This document shows positions 33,829 through 41,995 of a stretch of DNA of 64,000 nucleotides, one piece after another. The DNA is taken from assembly GCA_041946685.1 (NCBI GenBank), contig JBHGAV010000010.1, positions 23,630 through 87,629 on the forward strand, given 5' to 3'. A program made the position numbers and the translations under genes. Numbering within the stretch: the stretch's first letter is position 1; each line of letters starts with the position of its first letter. This stretch comes from JBHGAV01 sp041946685 (GTDB lineage: Bacteria > Acidobacteriota > Terriglobia > Bryobacterales > Bryobacteraceae). The notes under the pieces were generated by a model. It saw only the letters and a program-made list of their open reading frames with translations, was not told the DNA's origin and did not search any database.

Positions 33829-35815
33829 GCGGAACGGCGCAGTTCGAATCGGAGTCTATGTCTGCCATTGCGGCAGCAACATCGCGGCTGTCGTGGACTG
33901 CAAGGACGTGGCCGACTACGGCCGCGGATTGCCGGGCGTCGCGATTTCGAGGGACTACAAGTATCTTTGTTCGGATCCGGGGCAGGAACTGATCCGGCAG
34001 GACATTCGAGAGCACAATCTGGACCGCATCGTGGTGGCGTCCTGCTCGCCGCACCTTCACGAGCACACGTTCCGCACGGCCGTCGAACAGGCCGGTCTGA
34101 ACGCCTACTACCTGCACATGGTCAACATCCGCGAGCACAACTCGTGGGTGCACCAGGACCGGGCCAAAGCCACCGACAAGGCTAAGGACATGGTCCGCGC
34201 GGCGGTGCGCCGCGTGGCGCGGCACCAGCCGCTCAAGAGGGGCAGCGTTCCGATCGATCCCGCCGTGCTCGTCGTCGGGGGGGGCATCGCCGGCATCCAT
34301 GCCGCGCTGACGCTGGCCAACGCCGGAAAGAAGGTCTATCTGGTGGAGAAGCAGCCGTCCATCGGCGGCCACATGGCGATGTTCGATAAGACCTTCCCGA
34401 CGCTAGACTGCGCGGCCTGCATCCTGACCCCCAAGATGTCGTCGGTGAAGGCGCACAAGAACATCACGCTTTGGTCGAACGCCGAGGTCACCGAGGTGAG
34501 CGGCTACGTCGGGAACTTCGACATAAAGGTGACCCGCTGGCCGCGGTACATCGACGAGGACCTCTGTTCGGGCTGCCTGGAGTGCATCGATGCTTGCGTT
34601 TACAAGGACGCCAAGTTCCCGGACCAGTTCAACATGGGGCTGAGCAAGCGCAAGCCGATCTACATTCCCTTTCCGCAGGCGGTCCCCCAGGTTCCGGTGA
34701 TCGATACGGAAACCTGTATCCAGTTCAAGAGCGGCAAGTGCAAGAAGAGCTGCCTGGCGGCCTGCGCCGACCGCAAGGCCATCAACTTCCAGCAGAAGGA
34801 GACGGTGGAGCAGATACGCGTGGGGGCCATTGTCCTGGCAACCGGCTTCCAGGCGTTCGACGCCAATCAGGTGCCATACTACGGCTACGGCACGTACCCG
34901 AACGTGTACACGTCGCTCGAAATCGAGCGGCTGGTGAATGCTTCGGGCCCGACCAGCGGCCACGTCGTCCTGCGGGACGGGCGCAAGCCGAAGTCGATCG
35001 GGATCATTCACTGCGTCGGCTCACGCGATACGCAAACCAACCGCTGGTGCTCGCGGGTCTGCTGCATGTACTCGCTGAAGCTGGCGCATCTGCTCAAGGA
35101 ACACACCGGCGCGGAGGTGTTCAACTTCTACATCGACATGCGCACCCCCGGCAAGGGTTTCGAAGAGTTCTATCAGAAGCTGCTGAACGAGGGTGTTCAC
35201 TTCGTTCGCGGCCGCGTGGCGGAGGTCACGGACTGGGCCCTGGACCCCACCGAGGACAATAAGCTGGTCCTGCGAGTGGAAGATACTCTGCTGGGCACGG
35301 TGCGCCGGATTCCGGTGGACATGGTCGTTCTCTCCGTCGGCATTCAGCCGCAACCCGACGCCCCCGAAGTCCGGCGGATGTTCAACATCTCCTGCGCCAG
35401 CGAGGGCTTCTTCCTGGAGCGGCACCCCAAGCTGGCGCCGGTCAACACCTTCACCGACGGAATCTTCCTGGCCGGCTGCTGCCAGGGGCCGAAGGACATT
35501 CCCGACACGGTGGCGCAGGCCGGAGCGGCGGCCGCGGAGGCGCTGGCCCTTATCGATGCCGGGGAGGTGGAAACGGAACCCTACACGGCCTATGTGGTCG
35601 AAGAGGAGTGCTCGGGCTGCCGCACCTGCGTGCCCCTCTGCCCGTACGGCGCGATACAGTTCAACGCGGAGAAGAACCGGGCGTTCGTTCAGGAAGTGCT
35701 CTGCAAGGGCTGCGGCACATGCGTCGCGGCCTGTCCGTCGGGCTCGATCGGGCAGCACCTGTTTGAAGACGACCAGATTTTCGACGAGATCGAGGGGGTG
35801 CTAGCCAATGCCTGA
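33821..35815 (+). CDS. hdrA2: Heterodisulfide reductase subunit A (complete, FAD and Fe-S)
   Basis: 664 aa. All HdrA parts are present: N-terminal GVYVCHCGSNI; FAD site VVGGGIAGIHAALTLA (near residue 151); core motif FPTLDCAACILTPKM (near 195); inserted ferredoxin with CSGCLECIDAC and a later Cys-rich run (CIQFKSGKC, CLAAC); CSRVCCMYSLKLA; C-terminal ferredoxin CSGCRTCVPLCPYGAI and CKGCGTCVAACPSGSI. In methanogens this flavin bifurcates electrons from H2 to ferredoxin and HdrB. The intact motifs contrast with HdrA1 at 23749. It overlaps mvhD2 by 8 nt. Confidence 0.95.
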   Translation: MSERNGAVRIGVYVCHCGSNIAAVVDCKDVADYGRGLPGVAISRDYKYLCSDPGQELIRQDIREHNLDRIVVASCSPHLHEHTFRTAVEQAGLNAYYLHMVNIREHNSWVHQDRAKATDKAKDMVRAAVRRVARHQPLKRGSVPIDPAVLVVGGGIAGIHAALTLANAGKKVYLVEKQPSIGGHMAMFDKTFPTLDCAACILTPKMSSVKAHKNITLWSNAEVTEVSGYVGNFDIKVTRWPRYIDEDLCSGCLECIDACVYKDAKFPDQFNMGLSKRKPIYIPFPQAVPQVPVIDTETCIQFKSGKCKKSCLAACADRKAINFQQKETVEQIRVGAIVLATGFQAFDANQVPYYGYGTYPNVYTSLEIERLVNASGPTSGHVVLRDGRKPKSIGIIHCVGSRDTQTNRWCSRVCCMYSLKLAHLLKEHTGAEVFNFYIDMRTPGKGFEEFYQKLLNEGVHFVRGRVAEVTDWALDPTEDNKLVLRVEDTLLGTVRRIPVDMVVLSVGIQPQPDAPEVRRMFNISCASEGFFLERHPKLAPVNTFTDGIFLAGCCQGPKDIPDTVAQAGAAAAEALALIDAGEVETEPYTAYVVEEECSGCRTCVPLCPYGAIQFNAEKNRAFVQEVLCKGCGTCVAACPSGSIGQHLFEDDQIFDEIEGVLANA

Positions 35816-36272
35816 CCTGGTGAACATACAGACACAGTTCGAACCGAAGATCGTGGCTTTCTTCTGTAATTGGTGCACCTACCTGGCGGCCGACCTGGCG
35901 GGAACGTCGCGCCTGAAGTACGCTCCCAACACGCGTGTGATCCGCGTGATGTGCTCGGGCCGGGTGGACCCGCAGTTCGTCCTGGAAGCGTTCGCCAAGG
36001 GCGCCGACGGCGTGCTGATCGGCGGATGTCATCCCGGCGACTGCCACTACCAGGAGGGCAACTACAAAGCGCTGCGCCGCTTCCACCTTCTCAAGCGGAT
36101 GGTCAGGGAAATGGGGATCGAGGAGGACCGTCTGCGGCTGGAGTGGATCTCGGCCGCAGAAGGGGATCGCGTGAAAGTGGTGATCAACGACATGGTGGAG
36201 AAGGTCCGCGCTTTGGGTCCGCTCAAGATCAAGCAGCCGGATGAAGCCGTGGCGGAGGAGGTGACCGCATGA
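35808..36272 (+). CDS. mvhD2: MvhD-like [2Fe-2S] adaptor (copy 2)
   Basis: 154 aa. Cys motifs FFCNWCTYLAAD, RVMCSGRVDP and GGCHPGDCHYQEGN are intact. It links the hydrogenase to HdrA2. It is close in sequence and position to MvhD1, which points to duplication of the HdrA-MvhDGA block. It overlaps both neighbours (8 nt upstream, ATGA downstream). Confidence 0.93.
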   Translation: MPDLVNIQTQFEPKIVAFFCNWCTYLAADLAGTSRLKYAPNTRVIRVMCSGRVDPQFVLEAFAKGADGVLIGGCHPGDCHYQEGNYKALRRFHLLKRMVREMGIEEDRLRLEWISAAEGDRVKVVINDMVEKVRALGPLKIKQPDEAVAEEVTA

Positions 36273-37240
36273 GCGCCAAGCCGAAGGTCGCCTTCTATTG
36301 GTGCGCATCCTGCGGCGGCTGCGAGGAAGCCGTCGTGGACCTGGCCGAGGGGATACTCGACGTCGCAGCGGCGATCGAGATCGTGATGTGGCCCGTGGCC
36401 ATGGACTTCAAGCGCAAGGACATCGAGGCCATGGAGGACGGCAGCATCGTGGCCACGTTCCTCAACGGGGCGATCCGCTCGACCGAGCAGGAAGAGATGG
36501 CGCGCTTGCTGCGGCGCAAGTCGCAGTTCATGATCGCCTTCGGGGCCTGCGCGCAGCTCGGAGGCATCCCCGGCCTGGCGAATCTGTGGGACCGCAAGAG
36601 TATCTTTCAGAGGGTCTATTCGGAAGTCGGCAGCATTGTCAATCCCGAGGGGGTTGTCCCCCAGGTGAACCACGCGGACAACGGCCGCAAGCTCCACCTT
36701 CCGGCCTTCTATGACACCGTTAAGACCCTGGAGCAGGTGGTGGACGTGGACTACCTGGTCCCCGGCTGCCCGCCCACGCCCGACCTGCTGAAGCAGGCGG
36801 TGGACACCCTCCTCAGCGGCGAGCTCCCGCCCAAGGGCACGGTGCTGGCTCCGGACCGGGCGCTGTGCGACGAGTGCCCGCGGAAGGAGACCAAGCCCGA
36901 CAAGCTCTCCATTGCGGGATTCAAGCGGCCGCATCAGGTGTTGATCGACCAGGAGAAGTGCCTGCTGGCTCAGGGGCTGATGTGCATGGGCCCGGCTACC
37001 CGGGGAGGCTGCGGCACGCGCTGCATCCAGGGCAACATGCCCTGCACCGGCTGCTTCGGCCCGACGAGCCGGGTCAGGGATTTCGGCGCAAAGGCCATGT
37101 CCGGGTTGGCTTCCCTGCTGGAAGCCAAGGACGACGAGGGCATCATCGAAGCTTTGGGCTCGGTCCCGGACCCGGTCGGCAGCTTCTATCGGTACAGCCT
37201 TCCGGCGTCCCTGCTGGTGAGAAAGAAGGTGGAGGCCTAA
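36269..37240 (+). CDS. mvhG2: [NiFe] hydrogenase small subunit, group 3c-like (copy 2)
   Basis: 323 aa. Proximal cluster motif WCASCGGCEEAVVDLAEG; further Cys in VPGCPPTPDLL, CDECPRKE and MGPATRGGCGTRC...CTGCFG. There is no signal peptide. It resembles MvhG1 over its whole length. It carries electrons from MvhA2 to MvhD2. Confidence 0.93.
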   Translation: MSAKPKVAFYWCASCGGCEEAVVDLAEGILDVAAAIEIVMWPVAMDFKRKDIEAMEDGSIVATFLNGAIRSTEQEEMARLLRRKSQFMIAFGACAQLGGIPGLANLWDRKSIFQRVYSEVGSIVNPEGVVPQVNHADNGRKLHLPAFYDTVKTLEQVVDVDYLVPGCPPTPDLLKQAVDTLLSGELPPKGTVLAPDRALCDECPRKETKPDKLSIAGFKRPHQVLIDQEKCLLAQGLMCMGPATRGGCGTRCIQGNMPCTGCFGPTSRVRDFGAKAMSGLASLLEAKDDEGIIEALGSVPDPVGSFYRYSLPASLLVRKKVEA

Positions 37241-37244
37241 TTCC

Positions 37245-38750
37245 ATGTCCACGACGACCGCAATGGAGCACCGGATCACCATCGACCCCATCACGCGGCT
37301 GGAGGGGCATGGCAAGATCGACATCTTCCTCAACGACTCGGGCAGCGTGGAGCGAGCCTATTTCCAGGTGCCCGAACTGCGCGGCTTCGAGAAATTCGCC
37401 GAGGGCCGCCCGGTGGAGGACCTTCCGCAGATCACCTCCCGCATCTGTGGGGTGTGCCCTACCGCCCACCATATGGCGGCCACCAAGGCGCTGGACGCCG
37501 TCTATCAAGTGGAGCCGACCCCGGCGGGGCGGAAGATCCGCGAGTTGGTCTATTCCACCTTCATGGTCGAAGACCATGCGCTGCACTTCTATGTCCTCGG
37601 CGGGCCGGACTTCGTCGTCGGCCCTACGGCCCCTGCCGCCGAGCGCAATATCCTCGGCGTGATCGGCAAGGTCGGCGTCGAGACCGGCAAGAAGGTGATC
37701 GAGATGCGCCGGAAACTGCGCAGCCTCGTATCGCTCGCGGCCGGCAAAGCAGGACATCCTGTGTTCGGCCTGCCCGGCGGCGTGGCCCGGCGAATCAGCG
37801 AGGAGGAGCGGAGCCAGTTCCGGCAGGTGGCGGCGGAAGCCGTCGAGTTCGCGCAGTTCACGCTGGGCCTGTTCGACTCCATCGTCCTCAAGAACTCAGG
37901 CTACGTGGACTTGATCCTGTCGGACCCCTATACCCATCACACCTACTACATGGGCATGGTGGACAAGAACAACAAGGTCAACTTCTACGACGGCCAGCTT
38001 CGCGTGGTGTCACCCGAAGGCAAGGAAGCGGCCAAGTTCGATTCGACGAAGTACTTCGACTACGTAAGCGAGCGGGTCGAACCCTGGAGTTACATGAAGT
38101 TCTGCTACCTCAAGCAGCCGGGCTGGACGGGCTTCAACGACGGCCCGTCGAGCGGCGTTTACGGCGTCGCGCCGGCGGCACGCCTGAACGCTGCCGACGG
38201 CATGGCCACGCCGAAGGCGCAAGCCGCCTACGAGCAGTATTTCAGCGTGCTCGGCGGCAAGCCGGTGCACCATACGCTGGCCAATCACTGGGCCCGGCTG
38301 GTGGAGATGCTCTACTCCGCCGAGCGGATGAAGCAACTGGCGGACGATCCGGAGGTGTCCAGTCCCGACATCCGAAAACTGCCGACAGCCGTGCCGAAAG
38401 AAGGCATCGGCGTGGTCGAGGCACCCCGGGGAACGCTGGTGCATCACTATGTGACCGACGAGCGCGGGCTGGTGAAGAAGGCCAACCTGATCGTCGCGAC
38501 GCAGAACAACGCCGCACGCATGTCGATGAGCGTGGAGAAGGCCGCCCGTGGGCACGTGACGCGCGAGACGCTTTCCGACGGCGTCCTGAACATGGTGGAG
38601 ATGGCCTTCCGGGCCTATGATCCATGCCTTGGATGCGCGACCCACGCGCTGCCCGGAGACATGCCTCTTATGGCGCGCGTCCGCAGTCGGGATGGAGAAG
38701 TGCTCTACTCCGTCCGGCGCGACCGGGGCGGTCTGGTCCGCCGGTCGTAA
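37245..38750 (+). CDS. mvhA2: [NiFe] hydrogenase large subunit, group 3c-like (copy 2)
   Basis: 501 aa. NiFe motifs SRICGVCPTAHHM and YDPCLGCATH (near residue 460) are intact. The tail after the last His (ALPGDMPLMARV and on) is about 37 residues, longer than in copy 1. It is the last gene of operon 2; a perfect 9-bp hairpin begins with the next base. No second protease is encoded here, so processing may rely on the one at 31617. The hyp genes needed for NiFe assembly are not in the window. Confidence 0.94.
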   Translation: MSTTTAMEHRITIDPITRLEGHGKIDIFLNDSGSVERAYFQVPELRGFEKFAEGRPVEDLPQITSRICGVCPTAHHMAATKALDAVYQVEPTPAGRKIRELVYSTFMVEDHALHFYVLGGPDFVVGPTAPAAERNILGVIGKVGVETGKKVIEMRRKLRSLVSLAAGKAGHPVFGLPGGVARRISEEERSQFRQVAAEAVEFAQFTLGLFDSIVLKNSGYVDLILSDPYTHHTYYMGMVDKNNKVNFYDGQLRVVSPEGKEAAKFDSTKYFDYVSERVEPWSYMKFCYLKQPGWTGFNDGPSSGVYGVAPAARLNAADGMATPKAQAAYEQYFSVLGGKPVHHTLANHWARLVEMLYSAERMKQLADDPEVSSPDIRKLPTAVPKEGIGVVEAPRGTLVHHYVTDERGLVKKANLIVATQNNAARMSMSVEKAARGHVTRETLSDGVLNMVEMAFRAYDPCLGCATHALPGDMPLMARVRSRDGEVLYSVRRDRGGLVRRS

Positions 38751-38774
38751 CGCGGCCCTCAGGGCAGGGCCGCG
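38751..38774. terminator. Bidirectional hairpin between mvhA2 and the convergent PLP gene
   Basis: CGCGGCCCT (38751-38759) and AGGGCCGCG (38766-38774) form a perfect 9-bp stem with a 6-nt loop directly after the mvhA2 stop, overlapping the 3' end of the convergent gene. No T-run is present on either side. It probably stops or stabilises both transcripts. Confidence 0.55.
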
Positions 38775-39886
38775 ATCATCCGGTCAATATCCTCGGGGCT
38801 GATGTAGAAATGGGGCGAAGCCCGCACCCAGCCCTGCCGTGGGGCGGCGATGATTCCCTGTTCCTTCAAACGACTGACGACCAGCCGGCTGTCCAAGCCC
38901 TCTTTTCGGAAGCTGACGATGCCGGCGCCGCTGGCTGGGGTCCGGGCGATCATGAGCTCGTAACCCTTGGAGACCACGCCTTCGCCGATCTGGTCGCCGA
39001 GGGCCTGGACCGCCGGGGCGATGCGCTCCACCCCGATTTCAAGCAGGAAGTCGATCGCGGCCCGAAGGCCGTAACAGCCGATCGTATTGAGGGTTCCGCA
39101 CTCGTAGCGGCCGGCGTCGGGACGCAAGGCCATGTCCCGGCTGGCGTAATCATTGTATCCGGCCACGTTCGTCCAGCCGAACTCCACGGGCTCAACGTGA
39201 TCCTGCAAGTCTTTATGAATGTAAAGAATTCCGCATCCTTCCGGCCCCAGGAGCCATTTGTGTCCGTCAGCGGCAAGAAAGTGAATCCCCGCCTTGCGAA
39301 CGTCCACCGGGAATGCTCCCAGGCCCTGGATTGCGTCCACCATGAACAGGCATCCGTGCCGGCGGCAGATCCCACCGATGGACTCCAGGTCGGCGCGGTA
39401 GCCGCTGAGATACTGCACAAAGCTGATGGACAGGAGGCGCGCCCCGCGGCAGGCTTCGTCTATCCGGTCGAGCCCGTCGTAGATCGAGAGCCATAGGACG
39501 TTCACGCCGCGCGCCTCCAACCGCTTCCAGGGAAAGTAGTTAGCGGGAAACTCCTCCCGGAAGGCGATTACCTTGTCCCCCGGACGCCAGCCCAGGCCAG
39601 TGGCCACGGTCGCGATCCCCTCGGAGGTGTTCTTCACCAGCGCGATCTCTCCGGCCTGAGCGCCGATCAGTTTTGCCGCCGATTTGCGAAGAGCATCGTA
39701 AGTGGCAAGCCACGCATCGTAGTGGTAGGAGCCAAACTGGCATGCGTCATCGGCCAGGTCCCGCATGGCATCGGCGGCGGGCCTGGACAGCGGCGCGACC
39801 CCCGCGTGGTGGAGGTAGAGCAGGCGCCGTGTGACCGGGAAGGAATCGCGGTACTGGAGCCACAGAGGCTGTTCGTCGTAACCCAT
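38759..39886 (-). CDS. Class V aminotransferase-fold PLP enzyme (cysteine desulfurase/epimerase-like)
   Basis: 375 aa. The PLP Lys lies in ADGHKWLLGPEGCGI, and the Asp pairing with the pyridine nitrogen is in FMVDAIQGLG. The sequence resembles isopenicillin N epimerase-like and NifS-like members, but the substrate cannot be read. A link to Fe-S supply for the adjacent hydrogenases is tempting, but it is on the other strand with its own start. The start at 39886 has no ribosome binding site; TATAGT on the minus strand (39899-39894) ends 7 nt before it, suggesting a leaderless mRNA. Confidence 0.8.
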   Translation of the reverse strand: MGYDEQPLWLQYRDSFPVTRRLLYLHHAGVAPLSRPAADAMRDLADDACQFGSYHYDAWLATYDALRKSAAKLIGAQAGEIALVKNTSEGIATVATGLGWRPGDKVIAFREEFPANYFPWKRLEARGVNVLWLSIYDGLDRIDEACRGARLLSISFVQYLSGYRADLESIGGICRRHGCLFMVDAIQGLGAFPVDVRKAGIHFLAADGHKWLLGPEGCGILYIHKDLQDHVEPVEFGWTNVAGYNDYASRDMALRPDAGRYECGTLNTIGCYGLRAAIDFLLEIGVERIAPAVQALGDQIGEGVVSKGYELMIARTPASGAGIVSFRKEGLDSRLVVSRLKEQGIIAAPRQGWVRASPHFYISPEDIDRMIAALP

Positions 39887-39974
39887 GCTTTCGACTATAC
39901 GTTTAACGGAGTAGTGGCCGCCACAGAGGAGGCGGTACAATGCCTATAGCACTCCGGGGAAGGAGGGACCTGCC

Positions 39975-41042
39975 ATGACCTGCCGGTGGAAAGTCTTAAT
40001 CACTCCGCTGTTGGCGTTGGCCTTTTTGCTTGCGGCCGCCGGACCGCGGATGGCAGCCCAGGAGACCGCGACGGACAAGAAGGAGACGTCCAGCAAGAAG
40101 CGGACATCCAAGGATAAGAGCAAGAACCCAGACGAGATCGGCAACCGGGATGTCGACGGGCGGGTCAACCTGTACTCGCTCGAGAAGGAGATTCAGCTCG
40201 GCAAGCAACTCGCCCAGGAAGTCGAGCAGGGTGTCAAGATCGTGGACGACCCCGTGGTCGCCGAGTACGTCAACCGGGTGGGTCAGAACCTGGTTCGCAA
40301 CTCCGACGCGAAGGTGCCGTTTACGATCAAGGTGGTCGACAGCGACGAGGTGAATGCTTTCGCGCTCCCGGGAGGCTATTTCTTCGTCAATTCGGGATTG
40401 ATACTTCGAGCGGAAAGCGAAGCGGAGCTGGCCGGGGTGATGGCGCACGAGATCGCTCACGTTGCCGCCCGCCACGGCACACGGCAGGCCTCCCGGGGCG
40501 AGATCGCGAACTGGCTGAGCTTGCCCCTCATCTTCATGGGGGGATGGACGGGATACGCAATCCGCCAGGGTGCCGGGCTGGCGATTCCGCTCACATTCCT
40601 GACGTTTTCCAGAGGCTTCGAGGAGGAAGCCGACCGGCTGGGCTTGCAGTACATGTACGCCACGGGCTATGACCCGACTGCGTTCGTCGACTTCTTCGAG
40701 AAGATTCAGGCCCTGGAGAAGAAGAAACCCGGGACCATCGCCAAGGTGTTCGGCACGCACCCGATGACCGAGGACCGGATCAAGCAATCCCAGAAGAACA
40801 TCCAGGAGATGTTGAAGGCCAAGCCCGAGTACGTGGTGAGCACCTCCGAGTTCAACGACGTCAAGAACCGGTTGCTGGCTCTGAACACGTACCGAAGGCC
40901 GGACCCCAAGGATGCCAACCGCCCCACTCTGCGCAAGGCGCCGGGCGGGAGCACGGCCCCGGTAGAAGGCGACGGCAAGAGCGGCAAGGACTCCAAGTCT
41001 GGTTCAGATGACGACGAGCGGCCGACCTTGAAGCGGCGCTGA
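39975..41042 (+). CDS. M48-family zinc metalloprotease, exported
   Basis: 355 aa. A signal peptide (ITPLLALAFLLAAAGPRMAAQ) and a Lys/Ser-rich linker precede the peptidase domain. The zinc motif HEIAH is near residue 158 (MAHEIAHVAARHG) and the third ligand is in EEEADRLGLQYM. A short hydrophobic stretch near residue 190 may touch the membrane. It resembles BepA/YfgC-type proteases of envelope quality control, without TPR repeats. A strong GGAAGGAGG lies before the ATG. Confidence 0.87.
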   Translation: MTCRWKVLITPLLALAFLLAAAGPRMAAQETATDKKETSSKKRTSKDKSKNPDEIGNRDVDGRVNLYSLEKEIQLGKQLAQEVEQGVKIVDDPVVAEYVNRVGQNLVRNSDAKVPFTIKVVDSDEVNAFALPGGYFFVNSGLILRAESEAELAGVMAHEIAHVAARHGTRQASRGEIANWLSLPLIFMGGWTGYAIRQGAGLAIPLTFLTFSRGFEEEADRLGLQYMYATGYDPTAFVDFFEKIQALEKKKPGTIAKVFGTHPMTEDRIKQSQKNIQEMLKAKPEYVVSTSEFNDVKNRLLALNTYRRPDPKDANRPTLRKAPGGSTAPVEGDGKSGKDSKSGSDDDERPTLKRR

Positions 41043-41053
41043 CGCGCCCGGCT

Positions 41054-41983
41054 CTACCTGATAAAGCCCATTTGGCGCAACGAGCCGGCAACCGGCTGAG
41101 CGTCGAAATCCGTGAACACCGCGCGCTGGTGCCCGTTCTCCAGCGCCACGCCGTACGGCACTCCCACAAAAGAGAAGGTCCTGCTCAGCACCGCGGCGTC
41201 AGAACTGAGCAACGCGGGAAGGCCGGTCGAAGACACAAACTCCTGCGCAAACTCCGGCATCTGGGTCGAAACGGCAATCACCTTCGTTCCCCCCCAATTC
41301 AGCTTGGCCAGTTCCCGGGCGGCGTGGTCGCAGTGAGGGCACTCCGGGTTGAAGAAGAACAGGAACACGCGGCCCTGATGCAACGGAAACGGCTTGCCGG
41401 CGACCTGTATGGTCTCCGGCGCTGTCACCCAGGCCCGCCGGGCTGCGACGACTCCGTAGGAGACGCCCGCGAAGACGCCAACGGCCCCGAGCACGATCAG
41501 GGCGTTGCGGACGCCGTGAGAGGGCTTGGCCCACCATCCGGCGGCGGCCGCCAGCAACAGCATGATGGCGTCGCCGATGAAGAACGCCGGGCCGACCGCG
41601 CGCCTGAGCCAAGGGAAGCAGTTGCACTCCTCGCCCCTGAGAACGTTGTAGTAGAGCCCGATGTAGACTATGAAAGCCACCAGGAGCAGACCGCTGAGCC
41701 ACGCTCCCCAACGCCGGAAACGGGGAACCAGCAGCAACACCCCGGCGAAAGTCTCCGCGATGCCAAACGCCAGCGCCGCGGGCAGGCTAAGCGCCTGGGG
41801 AACCTGCGCCTGGGTCATTCGCACGGCGGCCGCGAGTGGATCCGTCACTTTCCAGACACCGGCGACGATGAAGGTCAGCGCCAGCAAAACAGCCGAAACC
41901 ACGGAGAGAGAAGTCTTCCAGCGTGCCGGTTCTAAAGGTCCGGCATCACTAGCCGCCTGTGTCATACTCTCAATTCTATCCAT
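41054..41983 (-). CDS. MauE/DoxX-like membrane domain fused to thioredoxin-like domain
   Basis: 309 aa. Residues 25-175 hold about four membrane helices in the DoxX/MauE style (FIVAGVWKVTDPLAAAVRM, GIAETFAGVLLLVPRFRR). After a further helix near 180 comes a periplasmic thioredoxin-like domain with FNPECPHCDHAARELAKL (CPHC active site). Such fusions move thiol electrons across the membrane or mature cofactor proteins. The gene lies 12 nt downstream of hemL on the same strand. An internal Met at 41965 is an alternative start. Confidence 0.72.
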   Translation of the reverse strand: MDRIESMTQAASDAGPLEPARWKTSLSVVSAVLLALTFIVAGVWKVTDPLAAAVRMTQAQVPQALSLPAALAFGIAETFAGVLLLVPRFRRWGAWLSGLLLVAFIVYIGLYYNVLRGEECNCFPWLRRAVGPAFFIGDAIMLLLAAAAGWWAKPSHGVRNALIVLGAVGVFAGVSYGVVAARRAWVTAPETIQVAGKPFPLHQGRVFLFFFNPECPHCDHAARELAKLNWGGTKVIAVSTQMPEFAQEFVSSTGLPALLSSDAAVLSRTFSFVGVPYGVALENGHQRAVFTDFDAQPVAGSLRQMGFIR

Positions 41984-41995
41984 ACAGGAAGCAGT

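Noticed and set aside
27291..38750. Possible selenocysteine hydrogenase
   Set aside because: All four NiFe-ligand positions in both large subunits are Cys codons and no in-frame TGA interrupts the genes.
38759..39886. Assigning the PLP enzyme as an Fe-S desulfurase for the hydrogenases
   Set aside because: The family has many activities, the gene is on the opposite strand with its own start signal, and no IscU-like gene is adjacent.
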